This document shows, piece by piece, positions 11,080-22,771 of a DNA stretch of 64,000 nucleotides (positions are counted from its first letter, which is position 1; each line of letters opens with the position of its first letter). The translations under genes were made by a program, and so were the position numbers. The notes below the pieces were generated by a model. The model searched no databases and had not been told where the DNA came from. It saw only the letters and a program-made list of their open reading frames with translations. The stretch spans positions 142,255,001-142,319,000 of the forward strand of contig CM060831.1 in assembly GCA_030762175.1 (NCBI GenBank), given 5' to 3'. Source of the DNA: Metallyticus violacea (taxonomy: Eukaryota > Arthropoda > Insecta > Mantodea > Metallyticidae).

Positions 11080-11470
11080 AGCTACCAATGCGGATTTGTA
11101 GTGAATGTGGGCTGAAATACTGCATGGTCACTTGAAAGAACCAAAGCATTTAAATGAGCAAGTCTATTACAACTTTCTTGATCTCATTGCAATACCCGAG
11201 CTGTTAGAACATGTACCATATGATGTTTACCAGTGCTTGTGGTGACGGCATGATGGTGCAACGGCGCACAACTCTCGGACTGTCCAAGATCTCTTTGACA
11301 AATGGTATCGACAGAGAAGGTCCAGTTCGTTAATCCGATCGTTCACCTGATCCAATTCTAATCGATATTTTCTTGTAGGGGCTTTCCATAGTATTGTTTA
11401 CGACACGGAAGGGACACCATGTAGCAAGAAACATAATTTCCTCTAACACTGTCGGGAACTAGAACATATT
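11080..11470 (+). pseudogene. HTH/DDE (DUF4817-type) transposase catalytic-core relic
   Basis: Across frames this reads LLEHVPYDVY, RHDGATAHNSRTVQDLFD and then PDPILIDIFL, SIVLFTT. The H-DGA-AHNSR-V block carries the second catalytic Asp, and PD-(N/I)-PIDFFLWG-like text is the third-Asp region of DDE transposases linked to DUF4817 HTH N-termini. Several stops and frameshifts. Neither the HTH domain nor terminal repeats are seen. It begins about 55 bp beyond Mar-A copy 1. Confidence 0.6.
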
Positions 11471-11890
11471 CTTCGAACGGATGCGACAGTCAATTATATT
11501 TAAGACTGATGGAATACATTTTCAACAATTTCTGTTCTAGTAATGGAATTTGGACAATGAATTAACATTCTTAATTATACAACCTAAGTTTTAGATTGCT
11601 ATTCTGTAATGGTATTTAAACCAGTTAATGCCCACACAACAAAGTGTATAGTTCCATACGGAGCGTTTCCGAATATGTGTCCCTAAATAAAAATTGTTCA
11701 TATTGACCACCTCTATTCTATAACAAAGTTACACCTACTGTCTGTATACACTGGTAGTTAAAACACTTGTACACAATTAGTCATACAAACCTAAATATCT
11801 TAATTCATAATGACTCATGCATGCCATTAAACCTCCGCTGGCAAAATCGGAGAACAGATTGTATAAAACGGATTGAAAATATTAAAAATT

Positions 11891-11929
<39 letters not shown>

Positions 11930-12554
11930 GTTTTAAATTATTCAGTATTTTATCAATAATGCTCAAATAAATATGTGGAGAAAATGATCAGTTGAGATTT
12001 TCACTTCTTTGTTCCCAAAGGAAAGGGTTAATATAATTCATTCCTCATTATTACGTGAAGAAATGTTGTCAGGATGTTAATTGTGAATACGATGGCATGG
12101 TTAAGTTTCTAATTTACTACAATAGAAATGGTCTCCGTAAATTTCCCAGTTGAATTTTCTGATTTCTAATTCTCATTCAACATTTCATAAACTCGCCATA
12201 AAGAAACGTTGTACGCTTCTAAAACATACAACACCGTTAAAATGTAAAATGTTTTCTCTGTATTTCATCATCATTTTCAGGCATCGTCATGGAAACAAGC
12301 CTTGCACTGCTAGATACTGTTCCCCCCCCCCTCTCCAATAAATTCCGCAACGCAACGTTTCCAGTTGCATGTGAAGCGCAAGATTTCACTAACGATCTTC
12401 TGGTGATGTGAAAAGACTTCATAAAAGTGAAAAAGTTACCGCTATCACACACACTTGTCTTGTAGGTAAATAAAACTAGTGGATTGATTTTGTATTTGCA
12501 AAAGGAGCAGGATAAATTATCAGTAATACAATAATAATCAGTGTTTAATCAGCT
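11471..12554. other. Unassigned spacer with a 35-nt poly-A tract
   Basis: Poly-A at 11893-11927 with no recognisable retroposed body upstream. A C run at ~12321. No gene seen. Confidence 0.5.
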
Positions 12555-13651
12555 TACGAGGGTTGTTAAATAAGTTATGCAAAAATAAAAACAACACATT
12601 TATTTAAAAAAATAATAGTTTTATTTCTTAAAATAATTTTGTTTCAAATCTGTTATGTTATTGCAGCGATTTTCTAATTTGTTTATCCCATCTATAAAAA
12701 GGCCATTTCTTCACCTCTGCAAAATACGCCTTTGTTTCTGCTGAGAAACAGGGTGTATCCGAAGAAACCAACTCCGAAGATTACGGGGGATGAGAAATGA
12801 TTTCATACCTTAAATCCAATAAGGAGTTGGCAATTGCAGAATTGTGTGCTGGCGCGACATCTTGATGTAACAGAACTTTTTTCTTCCTTGAATGAGGACT
12901 ATTCTTGAACGCGTCCTTTAATTGCTGCAATATCATAGCGTAATATTCACCGGTTATGGTTTTGCCGTTTTCCAAAAATTCAATTATAATTAAACCGCGA
13001 TAATCGAAGAACAGATTTCCAGCACTTTTCCTGCTGAGGGAATTGCGTCTGCTTTCTCCGGTTGCAACCCATTGTTTCAACTGTTCCTTCGTTTCGGCAT
13101 GTAGTGATGGATCCATATTTCATCGAATGTCAATACCATCTCTGTAATTCACTTGAATTCGTTTTAAACAGTTCCAAATTCTGCGCGGATGTGGGCAAAA
13201 TGTTACGTTCCCGATCTGTAGACATGCCCAGAGCGTCATCAATCTCCCGCACCTTCAGTCTCCGATCGCTCAGCACCCAATTTCGGGAGCTGTTATCTCG
13301 ACAAGACGTCTGGAACGGTCCGCATCGCTTGTGCTCATTCGGGTACACCTAAGCTTATCAAACTGTACACCATTCTTAGTGAAGGTATGGCAGATGTTTG
13401 TCCATTTTCGCTTTAGTTTCTGCTGGCTTGCTTCTTTCAAAAAGTAATATTTTATTAATACATGGGACTTGCATTTCTTTATTTTCAAAGCTCGTTTGCA
13501 AACATAAGTAAGAAAAGATATCTCAAACACAAACTAAGCATTGTAATTGTTATATTATAACCGCTCAACAATAACACGTTGCCAAGGACATATTGAAAAA
13601 TTTAGTGCAACTATCTTTGGGGTTGCATGGACTTATTGTAAAGCCTTCGTA
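12555..13651 (-). mobile_element. Mar-B mariner element with both inverted repeats
   Basis: Left end tacgagggttgttaaataag at TA 12555-12556; right end, reversed, tacgaaggctttacaataag at TA 13650-13651. Both continue with an atgcaa-like stretch. Length 1,097 bp. Encloses a broken mariner transposase on the minus strand. Confidence 0.85.
12781..13348 (-). pseudogene. Mariner transposase (Mar-B), internally deleted
   Basis: N-terminal HTH remnant LSDRRLKVREIDDALGMS (13200-13280). The first-Asp block appears as TFDEIWIHHY at 13110-13145 in a separate frame, then KEQLKQWVATGE, LENGKTITGEYYAMIL and LLHQDVAPAHNSAIA with the second Asp. The reading stops just after ISHPP. The expected SPDLAPSD block with the third Asp is not found, so it was deleted. 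Linker and HTH parts between SDRRL and FDEIW are also missing. Distinct from Mar-A in sequence and termini. Dead copy. Confidence 0.85.
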
Positions 13652-15120
13652 ACGTTGTCGAAGTCTTAGATTGTTTGTCAATTAATACACTAATGCACGA
13701 ACTATGAGTCCATGACACATAAGCAGTGTATTCAAGGAGGGCGATATTCAAGCATGCTTAAAGCTGAGATGACCATGGATGAAACCATTAATTAAGTAGT
13801 AACTTTGTTGGCTATGGATTACTTTTGAAGGGTTGAAACAGTAAAAGTGTTCCTAAAGAAAAGTTAAAGTGGATAAAATTTGTTATTTTTCTTTTTAAAG
13901 CAGATGGTTTTAACTGTCCCTCCCGTACTCCAGGGGAAAAAAATGCATAAAATCGAGCACATTCACACTTTCTCAAAGTACTGACACACATTTGTTCATT
14001 CTCAGCAACCACTGAGAAAACACGTCGTGCCAAATTTGTTCCAGTCTCCAAATATGCTGTAATGTATTCACCGCAGGATAAATGTACACCGTCACGCTAC
14101 TTGGGGAAATGAAAAAGTTATACAAGGTAAGTCTGGCGAATGCTATGGATACGACAGCATTCTGACGTGGTATTCACTCGAAAGTTCGTTTTACTTGCAG
14201 AAGTGTGCACTAGGGCTGTAGGATCTCTCGTATTTCCCAATTTGCCTTCAATACAGTTGCACTTTTTTAAAATTCTTCCTTTCCTGCATTCTTTAGTTTT
14301 TGAGTTTTGTTACGTAAATGTAGAAGGTGTTGATATTTCGACTAATTTCGATATCTCGTGAAAATTAACAATATAATTAATACATTTACATAATATGCGA
14401 TATCATGGAATATTTTAGAATTGTGAGAACCTTTCTTGATCAAATATTTCACAAAATTTTAAACGCGATCAATAAAACAACGTGAAAGCAATTTCATTCA
14501 ATTTTATGCTCTTATTTACATTATTGCACAGAATAGGCTAATAAGGTTGTTGGTCGCTACCCCCAAACATTTTAACGTTCACTTTCTATGACTATTGCAT
14601 GATGCGTTTTTATGCAAGGGGGGTGGGAGAGGGAAACCCCCTTTCTAGGGGAATTCTTACTTGCAATATTTGCAGTTATTGCCTGTAGGAAACTTGGTTT
14701 GCAGCCTTGCTAGCTTGATAAACTTGTGGTGTATTTTCACAAGGAGATGCGAGAAGAAGCTATAGGCAGAAATCCCCCCCCCCATAAACGCCTTTGTGTG
14801 CATGCACCACCTGAAATATCATTTTTATTTACGTCCGTTAACCTACAGTTTTATACACATTGATTGTTGTTGCGTTTCATAGTTAAATAAAATAGCTAAA
14901 GGACACTTGGTAGAGGTTTAGGATCAAAAAATTAAGTTTTGACTTTTGCATAATATGAAACTATATAATTTGCAAAATATGCTCATATATAAGTTTTGTG
15001 TTTTTGCAGCATTTAAATTGACATGTAAATATGACTGCGTTTTCCACTGATTTCATATTTTGGGTCAAAATTAATTTTTCATTTTATGCATAATATGAAA
15101 CTATATTGTTTGTACATTAC
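13652..15120. other. Unassigned spacer
   Basis: AT-rich. The frame at 13812-14051 (minus) shows no domain. C-rich runs at ~14774 and G-rich runs near 14620 are isolated. Nothing further recognised. Confidence 0.5.
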
Positions 15121-15128
15121 ATACACAC

Positions 15129-15174
<46 letters not shown>
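15121..15174. repeat. CA/TA microsatellite
   Basis: acacacac-like start (15121-15135) followed by about 18 AT units. Confidence 0.95.
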
Positions 15175-15178
<4 letters not shown>

Positions 15179-15181
15179 AGT

Positions 15182-15582
15182 AATTATAATAGTAGAAAAG
15201 AATAAAACACTAAATAAAAGTCACACTTGAGATCGCTATACTTCGAACTCGTTCTATGGCCTTCTAACTGTTAATTTGTTACATTGTTACTTTATTTTTA
15301 TTTTTATTTTATATTGTTTGCACCTCAGGTGTTGCTTTTAACTTTGCTTATTAAGTTTAATTTGCTTTTGCGTGTTTTGCTTTTGACTTCTTTTACTATT
15401 TATCTATTATTATTTTAATTTTACTTCTTACTTTCTCTGTGTTTTCTAATACTTTTTATTGTTTAATACATCTTGTACTATGACATCTAGCCTTAGAAGG
15501 ACTCCACGAGTTCGAAGTATAGCGATCTCAAGTGTGACTTTTTCTTAGTGTTTTATCCTTTTCTACTATTATATTTACTGTT
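15182..15582. mobile_element. Inverted-repeat (MITE-like) unit, ~70-bp arms
   Basis: The left arm (15182-15252; aataaaacactaaataaa, gtcacacttgagatcgct) is nearly the exact reverse complement of 15505-15582 (agcgatctcaagtgtgac, tcttagtgttttatcc). The spacer of about 250 bp contains text shared in reverse with 29.87-30.06 kb (for example gtgttttgcttttgac). A short block (ctgttaatttgttacattg) sits at 15267 and again at 15580. No coding capacity. Confidence 0.7.
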
Positions 15583-15716
15583 AATTTGTTACATTGTTAA
15601 TAGTGTTACTTTATTTTTATTTTTCCATAATGCTGTTATATCACATACCTTCTTATTTATTTATTTATTTGTCATTTGCCTTAAGTTCCACATTTTTAAT
15701 TTTAGGTGCACTCTTA

Positions 15717-16437
15717 TTAAGGTAACCAGGAAGTGTAAATCTAGCAAACAATGCAGCAGTATACATTTTACACTGTATCTCAGAAAGTTTTAAAGATATT
15801 AATATGACATTTTTGAGAGATATTAAAAAAACTTAAACTAAAGATGCTCTGTAAATTTTAATTCTCTAATTAACATAAAAACGATTTTTTAAAACTTTTT
15901 AAACCAAAATAAAATCTAGTTAAAAACTGAAAGCACTGGGACATAATCATGCATTTTTCTCATAAACTATTGGTGAAATTGTAATTATTTTATTTTCTTA
16001 AACTACAGACTGCATGCTATTCTGGGAACTACTATGCCAGTTGCTTGAAAAATTAATTTTCAAATTTTGAAAAAAAAAAAAAATTCATTTCTTATTGGTA
16101 TTCATTTTTATCAACTAATAGTGACATTTAAATACTTCTAGTTATCACACTTCACATTTGCATATATTATATGCGTGCAAATTTTCAACAAGATTGGTGC
16201 AGCCAATCCTGAGAAAAGTGCATATTTATGTCAAAATGTAAAGTTATCTGGAAATAAGATTTATTTTTGTTGAAAAAATGTATTTGCACTAGAAAATTAA
16301 AATTTACAGAGCATCTTTAGCTAAGTATCCATAACATCTCTTAAAAGTTTCATATTGATAGCTTTTAAATTTCTGAGATACAGTGTAAAATATATTGCTG
16401 CATTATTTGCTAGATTTACACTTCCTGGTTACCTTAA
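15717..16437. mobile_element. 713-bp element with ~150-bp inverted termini between TTAA sites
   Basis: TTAA at 15717-15720 is followed by ggtaaccaggaagtgtaa. The other end, reversed, is identical and abuts TTAA at 16434-16437. The arms stay complementary for about 150 bp (atctagcaaa(c/t)aatgcag, tttacactgtatctcag, aaagatgctctgtaaat). The ~420-bp centre has no open frame. TTAA flanks would suit piggyBac-type transposition, but the terminal bases are not the usual CCC, and TTAA could simply be the outermost part of the palindrome. Confidence 0.7.
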
Positions 16438-17424
16438 AAGCTATATATAGCTATGAATTCTGAATGCAAACGTTGTTCTACATAGCTGGTGAAATATTTT
16501 TATTTTTGCGTGGGTGAGAGCTCTGATATATATAGTTTGAAATTCGCATAAAATAGTGACACTATGTAAATATTTCAAAAATAAAAATTTCTTTACATTA
16601 TATATTATTTCATCAGTAATATTAAGTAGCGTGTTTTCAAACTAATTTAAAAGTTGAGGATGCTGAGATTAATAATTAATTGGAAATTTTTACCTAGAGC
16701 AGTAAAAATATTAAAAAGTAATAATTTTGGTTTATTAAAATATTAACAATTGAGGTTAACTAAAATTTAAGAACAGTTTATATTTTAGAAACAATTTCTT
16801 AATAACACTTTTTATTTGTATACACAATGTAGTTTTTCAAAAAACTAAGCTAGTATTCTGTTGAGGTTCGTCTTTAGTCTTTACTGAGTGTGCTTAAAAG
16901 ACTTAGAATTATAAGGAAAAGTATATTAATGGCAAATGGCATATATGTTAAATGTGGATAAAACAAGCACGTATTTCAACATACAACAATATTTCATTTG
17001 AAGTAACAACACTCTCTGCAGGCATTCTCCAACAGCGATAGTCAGCTGTTTCGTTAGCAGTCAGTTCTTGTTGAATGGTAGGCTAGTTAACTTTTGTGTG
17101 AGTTTACGAAGTGGCTGCTTTATTTCGTTTTTGTTAATTGAATGTAAAGAAAATTAACATTATACAAAACTTATATTCTAATCGTTTTTCTTTACAATTG
17201 TTGTAATAAAAAATTGAATTTGAAAAGCTGGGTAAATCACTTCCAATATTAATTTGGCTCAAACTGTTATTTAAAAACATAGAAAATATACAATACTTTG
17301 CTTAGACGTACTTCATCCTGCAGATTTCAGACATTGGTCATGAAAACCAGAAGATTTTTTTGTTTATTTAAATAGATGTGTTTATTTTAATGGTTATACC
17401 GCGACTTTAAGATCTATTGTAACA
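16438..17424. other. Unassigned AT-rich spacer
   Basis: No open frame over 60 codons and no match to other repeats in the window. Confidence 0.5.
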
Positions 17425-17865
17425 GATGATCATTTGGCTGAATGAGTTCGGGGGACATTGCGGCCTAAGTTTCCCAGATATTCATCTAAATAGCCGAGAA
17501 AAAACCACTGTAAAAACCCCCTGTCAGGCAACTATTCAAGCGGAACACCCGGTTTTCTACTGAGGCACCACAGGCGGTGGACACTGATGATAACATGAGA
17601 TGAAATGATATATTGGGAAAGGTTTTTTTAAGGAAGGAAGCGTTCCAGGCATAAGTTTAGGGTATCTTCCCGGCATTTGCCATTTATGAGGTCTGAGAAA
17701 AACCTGAAAAAAACCTCAGTCAGGGAGTACGATCCTGGGGGGGATTCGAACTTCAGACTTCCCGCTCTGCGCCTGAGCGACTTCGGCCAGCCGTGGCGGT
17801 TTAAGCGGAATCGACTCCGAGTTCGCCACGTATGGAGCGCAAATGCTACCGCTAGACTACGGTAT
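17425..17865 (-). mobile_element. SINE-E (tRNA-derived), split by a SINE-A insertion
   Basis: Minus-strand head at 17803-17865: tagtctagcggtagcattt (A box) and ggagtcgattccgctt (B box). The body resumes at 17425-17545 (ggtttttacagtggtttttt, ctcggctatttagatgaa). The two parts join exactly if the SINE-A copy at 17546-17802 and one copy of the 8-bp duplication aagcggaa are removed. Single copy in the window. Confidence 0.7.
17546..17802 (-). mobile_element. SINE-A copy inserted in SINE-E, with 8-bp target-site duplication
   Basis: Tail, body and head all recognisable (ggtgcctcagtag, accctaaac, ggccgaagtcgctcagg). Flanked by aagcggaa at 17538-17545 and 17803-17810. Confidence 0.85.
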
Positions 17866-19200
17866 TAGTAATGTAGATGCATTACTACGATATTTTTGTA
17901 AAAGTTTATCTCTCTTTGTGTGTGTTATTAAGATTTTAGAAGCCTACAATCTATACCAGTAGTAAATTTGTACACCCCTATTTAATGATGCCCCGAGTCA
18001 CCGCTGATGTCTCTTGTCTTTCCCTTAGCAAATAAATTAGTTTAACGAAATAAGGCGTCTTTTTGTCATTTTTTGCATTAAAGTTCTATATTGAGTTTTT
18101 AATTATAAATTATTAGCTATAGTTACTCATAAATATAAATAAGATGGAATCAATGTGCCTAATTTGGAAAACTATTATCATATCATGAGAATTTGAGAGT
18201 TCTGACTCAAGCACACACACAGACAGAGTTTTTATTTATGAATCATAAATATTCCTATCCTAGAAATAGATGCATTTCCTTATATAGCACTGTCGTATAT
18301 AAACATTGAAGTATTAATCCTTGTAGCTCTGCTGTGAACCAATGTGTTTGTGAATGAAAAAAACAAATGAATATTTATTAATGTTTTCTGGCCTTAGTTT
18401 CTGCAATAAAACCTAGCATCTGCGTTTATTGCACTCATCTACCGCACTGCTATGACCAGTATTTAGGCTACACCTGCATTGTACACAATCCCGAGAATTA
18501 ACTTGTATTGCGTGCGTTCCGTATTTCACAATTTGGCCAAACAATGCTATAAGCGCGTGAAAGGAAAGTCTGGTTTTTGCTACTGCTGCTTCCATTTTGG
18601 TTTATTTTTAGCGTGTCAGAGGGGGTCCAGCATTAGGAAATGACTCATGCAGGCTTCCAGGTGACATGGGCGGACACTGGCCCACCAGCAAGGCTTCCAA
18701 GATTCCACTTTTATCTGTTACGACTGAAAAATCGTGGGCAATGTCTGGTTGAATTTTTAATGGTATAGTAATTGTCTTAATTTTAAATGCTATCATCTCA
18801 ACATGGGGAACACTGTAATTATTTTATGTGTAGGAAGAATTCGATTGTTTACTGCAGTGTTTCCCAAACTATGGTTCCCGAAATCTTGCAAGAATTCGTC
18901 AAAATTTGTCTCTAATGGTAGAAGTATATATTTTTGTATTGAATTGATATTATTAGTGCAATATACATTGAATAATCGAATTATGTCCTGGTTTTCATCT
19001 TTTTGAAATGAGTCATATGTTTAGATATCCAGTAATAGGCAGTAATTCCTATGTAAGTAGAACACTGGTTATGGACACGGAAATGCATACTAGGCAACGG
19101 GAGTTAAATAACGTCTTAGATCACTTTCAACTTCTTTAGTTCCTGACATCAAAGCTCTATACCATACAAAACAAGCTATTTACTCACCTCTTCATTTGAC
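17866..19200. other. Unassigned spacer
   Basis: No gene or repeat recognised. Minus-strand frames at 18413-18595 and 18608-18796 have no motif. Confidence 0.5.
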
Positions 19201-19408
19201 CGTCACGGGTGGCCGAGGTCGTTAAGGCGCGGACTCGTGAGCGGAAGGCCTGGGGTTCGAATCCCGCCAGGACCTTCCACCCTGACTGAGGTTTTTTTCT
19301 AGGTTTTCATCAGTCCTCATAAATGGCAAATGCAGGGGAGGTACCCTAAAATTAGGCCTGGAACAATTCCTTCCTTAAAAATAAATCCTTTCCCAGTTGA
19401 TCATTTCT
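19201..19408 (+). mobile_element. SINE-A copy, 3' end missing
   Basis: Clean tRNA-like head (ggtggccgaggtcgttaagg, ggggttcgaatcccgcc) and body up to tttcccagttgatcatttc. The tail (cctcagtag, gggcgttaaac) is absent, and a LINE fragment in antisense begins at the break. Confidence 0.9.
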
Positions 19409-19566
19409 GTCTGCACTTGTTGCTTCTCGAGAGATTTCCATTTTTCTCTTCCTCTTGCTACTCTTGACCAATCTGGACCTGCATGTTCCTTGAAGAGGTC
19501 TGTCCAACTTCTTCTGGGTCTGCCTTACTTATCCGGGGGTCCCATATGGAGATCTTGTAGATTCAT
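19409..19566 (-). pseudogene. LINE endonuclease-reverse-transcriptase C-terminal fragment
   Basis: Reverse complement matches the 3' coding end of the LINE at 27.5-27.7 kb closely: ctacaagatctccatatggg, then a stretch equivalent to GPDWSRVARGREK. It abuts SINE-A at 19408. Only about 50 codons survive. Confidence 0.75.
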
Positions 19567-20463
19567 ATATACTTAACATAAATTAAATTTAAAAAAAAAA
19601 GAGCATATTTAGACACTTTGAAAGTTCAAATGGAACCTATAGTTTAATACGCAACATTCAACTGTTATCACATATTTTGTTTACTATCAGTGCCTGGCAA
19701 CCTGGACTGTTTTAATGTTAAATTAATACGAACTATTTCGCTTATATTGTGTTCTATACAGCATTATGGTATATGTATTACCAAAACACAATTGTTACAT
19801 TAAATGCTCGGTAATTTTGTACTTTTTGTGCCCAAATTAAAACAACAATAACATTCTAGGCTGCCAGACAACAATAGAAAACAATAGATGCAATAACAAT
19901 TGAATTTTCTTAAAAATTTAAGCATCAGGAATTTGAAATTTCTAATTGGGGGGGGGGTGATCAAAGTTTCAATATCTAAATTGATGTATTTTTGTTTAAA
20001 TTAAACTTTTTAAAGAGGTAGTTACACTTTCTAAAGCGTTTGTCAGTTAACAGAGTTTCCTGCATTTCTGAGTTGCAAGTCAAATTTAGACCAGTTTTCG
20101 CGTGGAGAGTTCGGTATCTAAAAAAGTTACGGAAGCAAACACGATTAATATTTAGAACGTTCAGATGCGCTGATTGCTAATAAGGAAGGTACCTTTCACC
20201 CAGTCACTGCAATAAGATACTGCGTGTGAAGTAAAATTTATTTCATTACAAAGTTACCTTGAAAGACATTTGTCTTTCCGGCGTGAATCCGTTCAGCTCA
20301 ATGTGCATGTGGATTGAAGCGTAACTTAGGTCAACGGTAATGACAGCGTGTTACGCTTGACAGCAGTCGTATTGATGGACCAGCGCTTGTGCCTGCAGCA
20401 CTGTGAACGTCATCTTCTATTAATGTAGTTCTGATTATTGATTAAGTGCCTCACACAATTAGT

Positions 20464-20500
<37 letters not shown>

Positions 20501-21254
20501 TTATACAGCCAGAAGCTGTTCTATATTTAGAATAAAGCATTATTACGATTGCTAACCACTATCACCACTAATATTATGCAGCTTTAGTTATAAACCTTGT
20601 CCTCTTACACTGCTTTAAATCTTGGCTAATAGACGTACCGGTGACAGCGGCGTCCATACTTCAACTTCGCTCCTGTTTCCCATGCCATGTTCTTAAACGT
20701 TATTTCTGGCCCCCTTCCTACCGATCACACGACATTACCTAATTAGGTAATTTCCGAAGTTGATTAGACAGTGAACTATAGAACAAAGCATGTAAAAGTT
20801 ATTTTAAATGCCAACTAGCTCTCGTCATGAACGTGCGAAATTTATTCAGAGCTTTTCTTATTAATTACCTCCTTCTAGAACTGCAGTTCAAACTATTGTG
20901 CACCAAAAACAAAAGCGCATGCGAAAAACGTACATTTTTAACAGAGGAGTAAATCTCGAACGTTGGCCAAACAAAAGTACTCCCGAAATTAGCACAAGTG
21001 AGAATTTCGGAATGTGATAGGAAAACATTAGCAGTGAAACCAGAAACATTACAATCGTGTCAATCAGAATGTGTTTTCGCGACATACCGCCTGTTTAACC
21101 GAGGAAGATGACATTAAATACACGGTTTAGTAAATAAGGCTAAAACATGGGCAGTGCCGATTGCGACAATCTTACAAGACGAGAATAATATTTAAAACAA
21201 AGCTCCTTACTACCGCTGCTGATACGTTTACCGCCAGAATCTGTTGAATATCTA
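19567..21254. other. Unassigned spacer
   Basis: Contains a G run at ~19950, an AAT microsatellite (20466-20499) and a GC-richer, non-coding patch at 20270-20410 whose role I cannot tell. The minus-strand frame 20888-21085 is hydrophobic but short and without a motif. Confidence 0.45.
20466..20499. repeat. (AAT)n microsatellite
   Basis: About 11 AAT units. Confidence 0.97.
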
Positions 21255-21850
21255 AAAAACTTATCTGACTATATGACTTTATCATATAATCAACCAATGA
21301 AATGAAACAAAATTTTGAATTTTGGCCAATCACAGCATTATACCGCTATCGTGTAGTTTTACCAAATCCCTTTACAACGCGAAGTGCATTTGTTTTCTAG
21401 TCAGTGTAGCCAACTCTATACACCAATGTTCCTCAGCACGCAACAACAGTGTGGAAACAACTTATTTTGTAATCTCTGTTTTGTTTCTCTCGGTTGTTAC
21501 TAATAAATGGAACGGTAGCGATTGTAATAGTGGACTTATCGTCTATTTTCTGAATAGGTAGGAAATTTTATACAATGTTAATATTCTGTGGTCGAATTTA
21601 AAATGCATATATTACTTTTATTCTTATTCTATTCGTGAAATAGTCCTACCCGTATTTGGCTCTTCTCTATTGGCATTACCGACAATTGACATTCCTTTGT
21701 TGCAAGATGGCTTGAAAAGGTTGTGTATTAATAATACAGATATCCAATTATGACAATTTTGTAAGCCAAGCTTAGAGGAATTACATTTAAATCCTTATTT
21801 TATTCATGAAACAGTCCTAATAAAGATCACTCGAGCTTTCTCGGACCCTC
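21255..21850 (-). repeat. Interspersed repeat X, copy 1
   Basis: Reverse complement of this segment aligns over nearly its whole length with 43.25-44.0 kb. Shared landmarks in order: ttaggactgtttcatga, cctctaagcttggcttac, gccaatagagaagagcc, taggactatttcacga, cgctaccgttccattta, acaaatgcacttcgcg, gctgtgattggccaaa, tttcattggttg. The taggact(a/g)tttca(c/t)gaa block occurs twice in each copy. No coding frame; class unknown. Confidence 0.65.
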
Positions 21851-22261
21851 TTGTGATAATTTTTAGATGGTAAATTTTAATTAATTATCGATTTTTTTTT
21901 ATTTAGGAGGACAATTAGCTTCGAAAATCAGGAACAGGCCTGCCATGCTACTTGCGATGATGCTATTGATGATGATAATAATAATGCATTTAAATTTATT
22001 TATGTAACATAAACATTCACTTCTGTAACCGTAGCAATGCCTTTCTTTGGCTTGTGGAACCAATGGAGTATTTACGAATTGTTTCAACCATATTTGATTA
22101 CTAATATTGTAGGAAAAGGTGAACAGAAGCTATTTTAGTATTTCATATTTAGAGTGTTGTGGGTTTATTTCCAGCATGATGTATTACCTTCCTCAACTTT
22201 GCCGCAATTATCTAGGAAAGTTAGTCTTGAAACTTTGTTATATCCTGAAATCGATAATACA

Positions 22262-22771
22262 CACAAGGGCAAGTCAATAAGTAGGTTTTCTATTTTTTTA
22301 GGTGCACGGCTAAAGATAAATAAAGATAACAAAAACGCTCATTAATTTTTTCACGCAATTACCGAGGCTATTAAATGTTTGTCATAGCAATTTTTTTTTG
22401 TTCATATCGGTACATTAAAAACTGACACCTTGCTCGTTGAGCCATTTTAAGCATTTCAGTTTTACAGCTGAAATGATCTATCCCGTAGCTTCCCTCCCCC
22501 CCGTTTTCCCAAACCCAATACTTTAATGGAGAACATGTTACCAACGCCAGTAGTCAAACAGCACAGTAATCGTTCGACCTTCTTCAAATTCATGACACAT
22601 TTTCTTATCTATTGAATAGATATCACAGCCGGGACTGTTTTTATAGTTTCTGTATTTTCTCCTCGCCATTTTTAAACGGTTACTCCATTTATGGCCAGTG
22701 AACTGTTCACCACCTGGCTCTAGCAGATGCATATATAAAACAAGAACACCTACTTTTTGACTCGCCCTCGA
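22262..22771. mobile_element. Short mariner-type element (TIR only)
   Basis: The left end agggcaagtcaataagtagg is matched at the right, reversed, by agggcgagtcaaaaagtagg; complementarity runs about 40 bp. The ~510-bp length means nearly all coding sequence is gone. The minus frame at 22538-22732 shows nothing clear. Terminal sequence resembles mariner-type ends; superfamily inferred from that alone. Confidence 0.6.

Noticed and set aside
11767..11970. Open frame with a Lys run
   Set aside because: Created by the poly-A tract; no other coding feature.
19201..19275. Functional tRNA gene
   Set aside because: A and B boxes are present, but no proper cloverleaf or anticodon arm could be formed and the sequence is the head of a repeated SINE.
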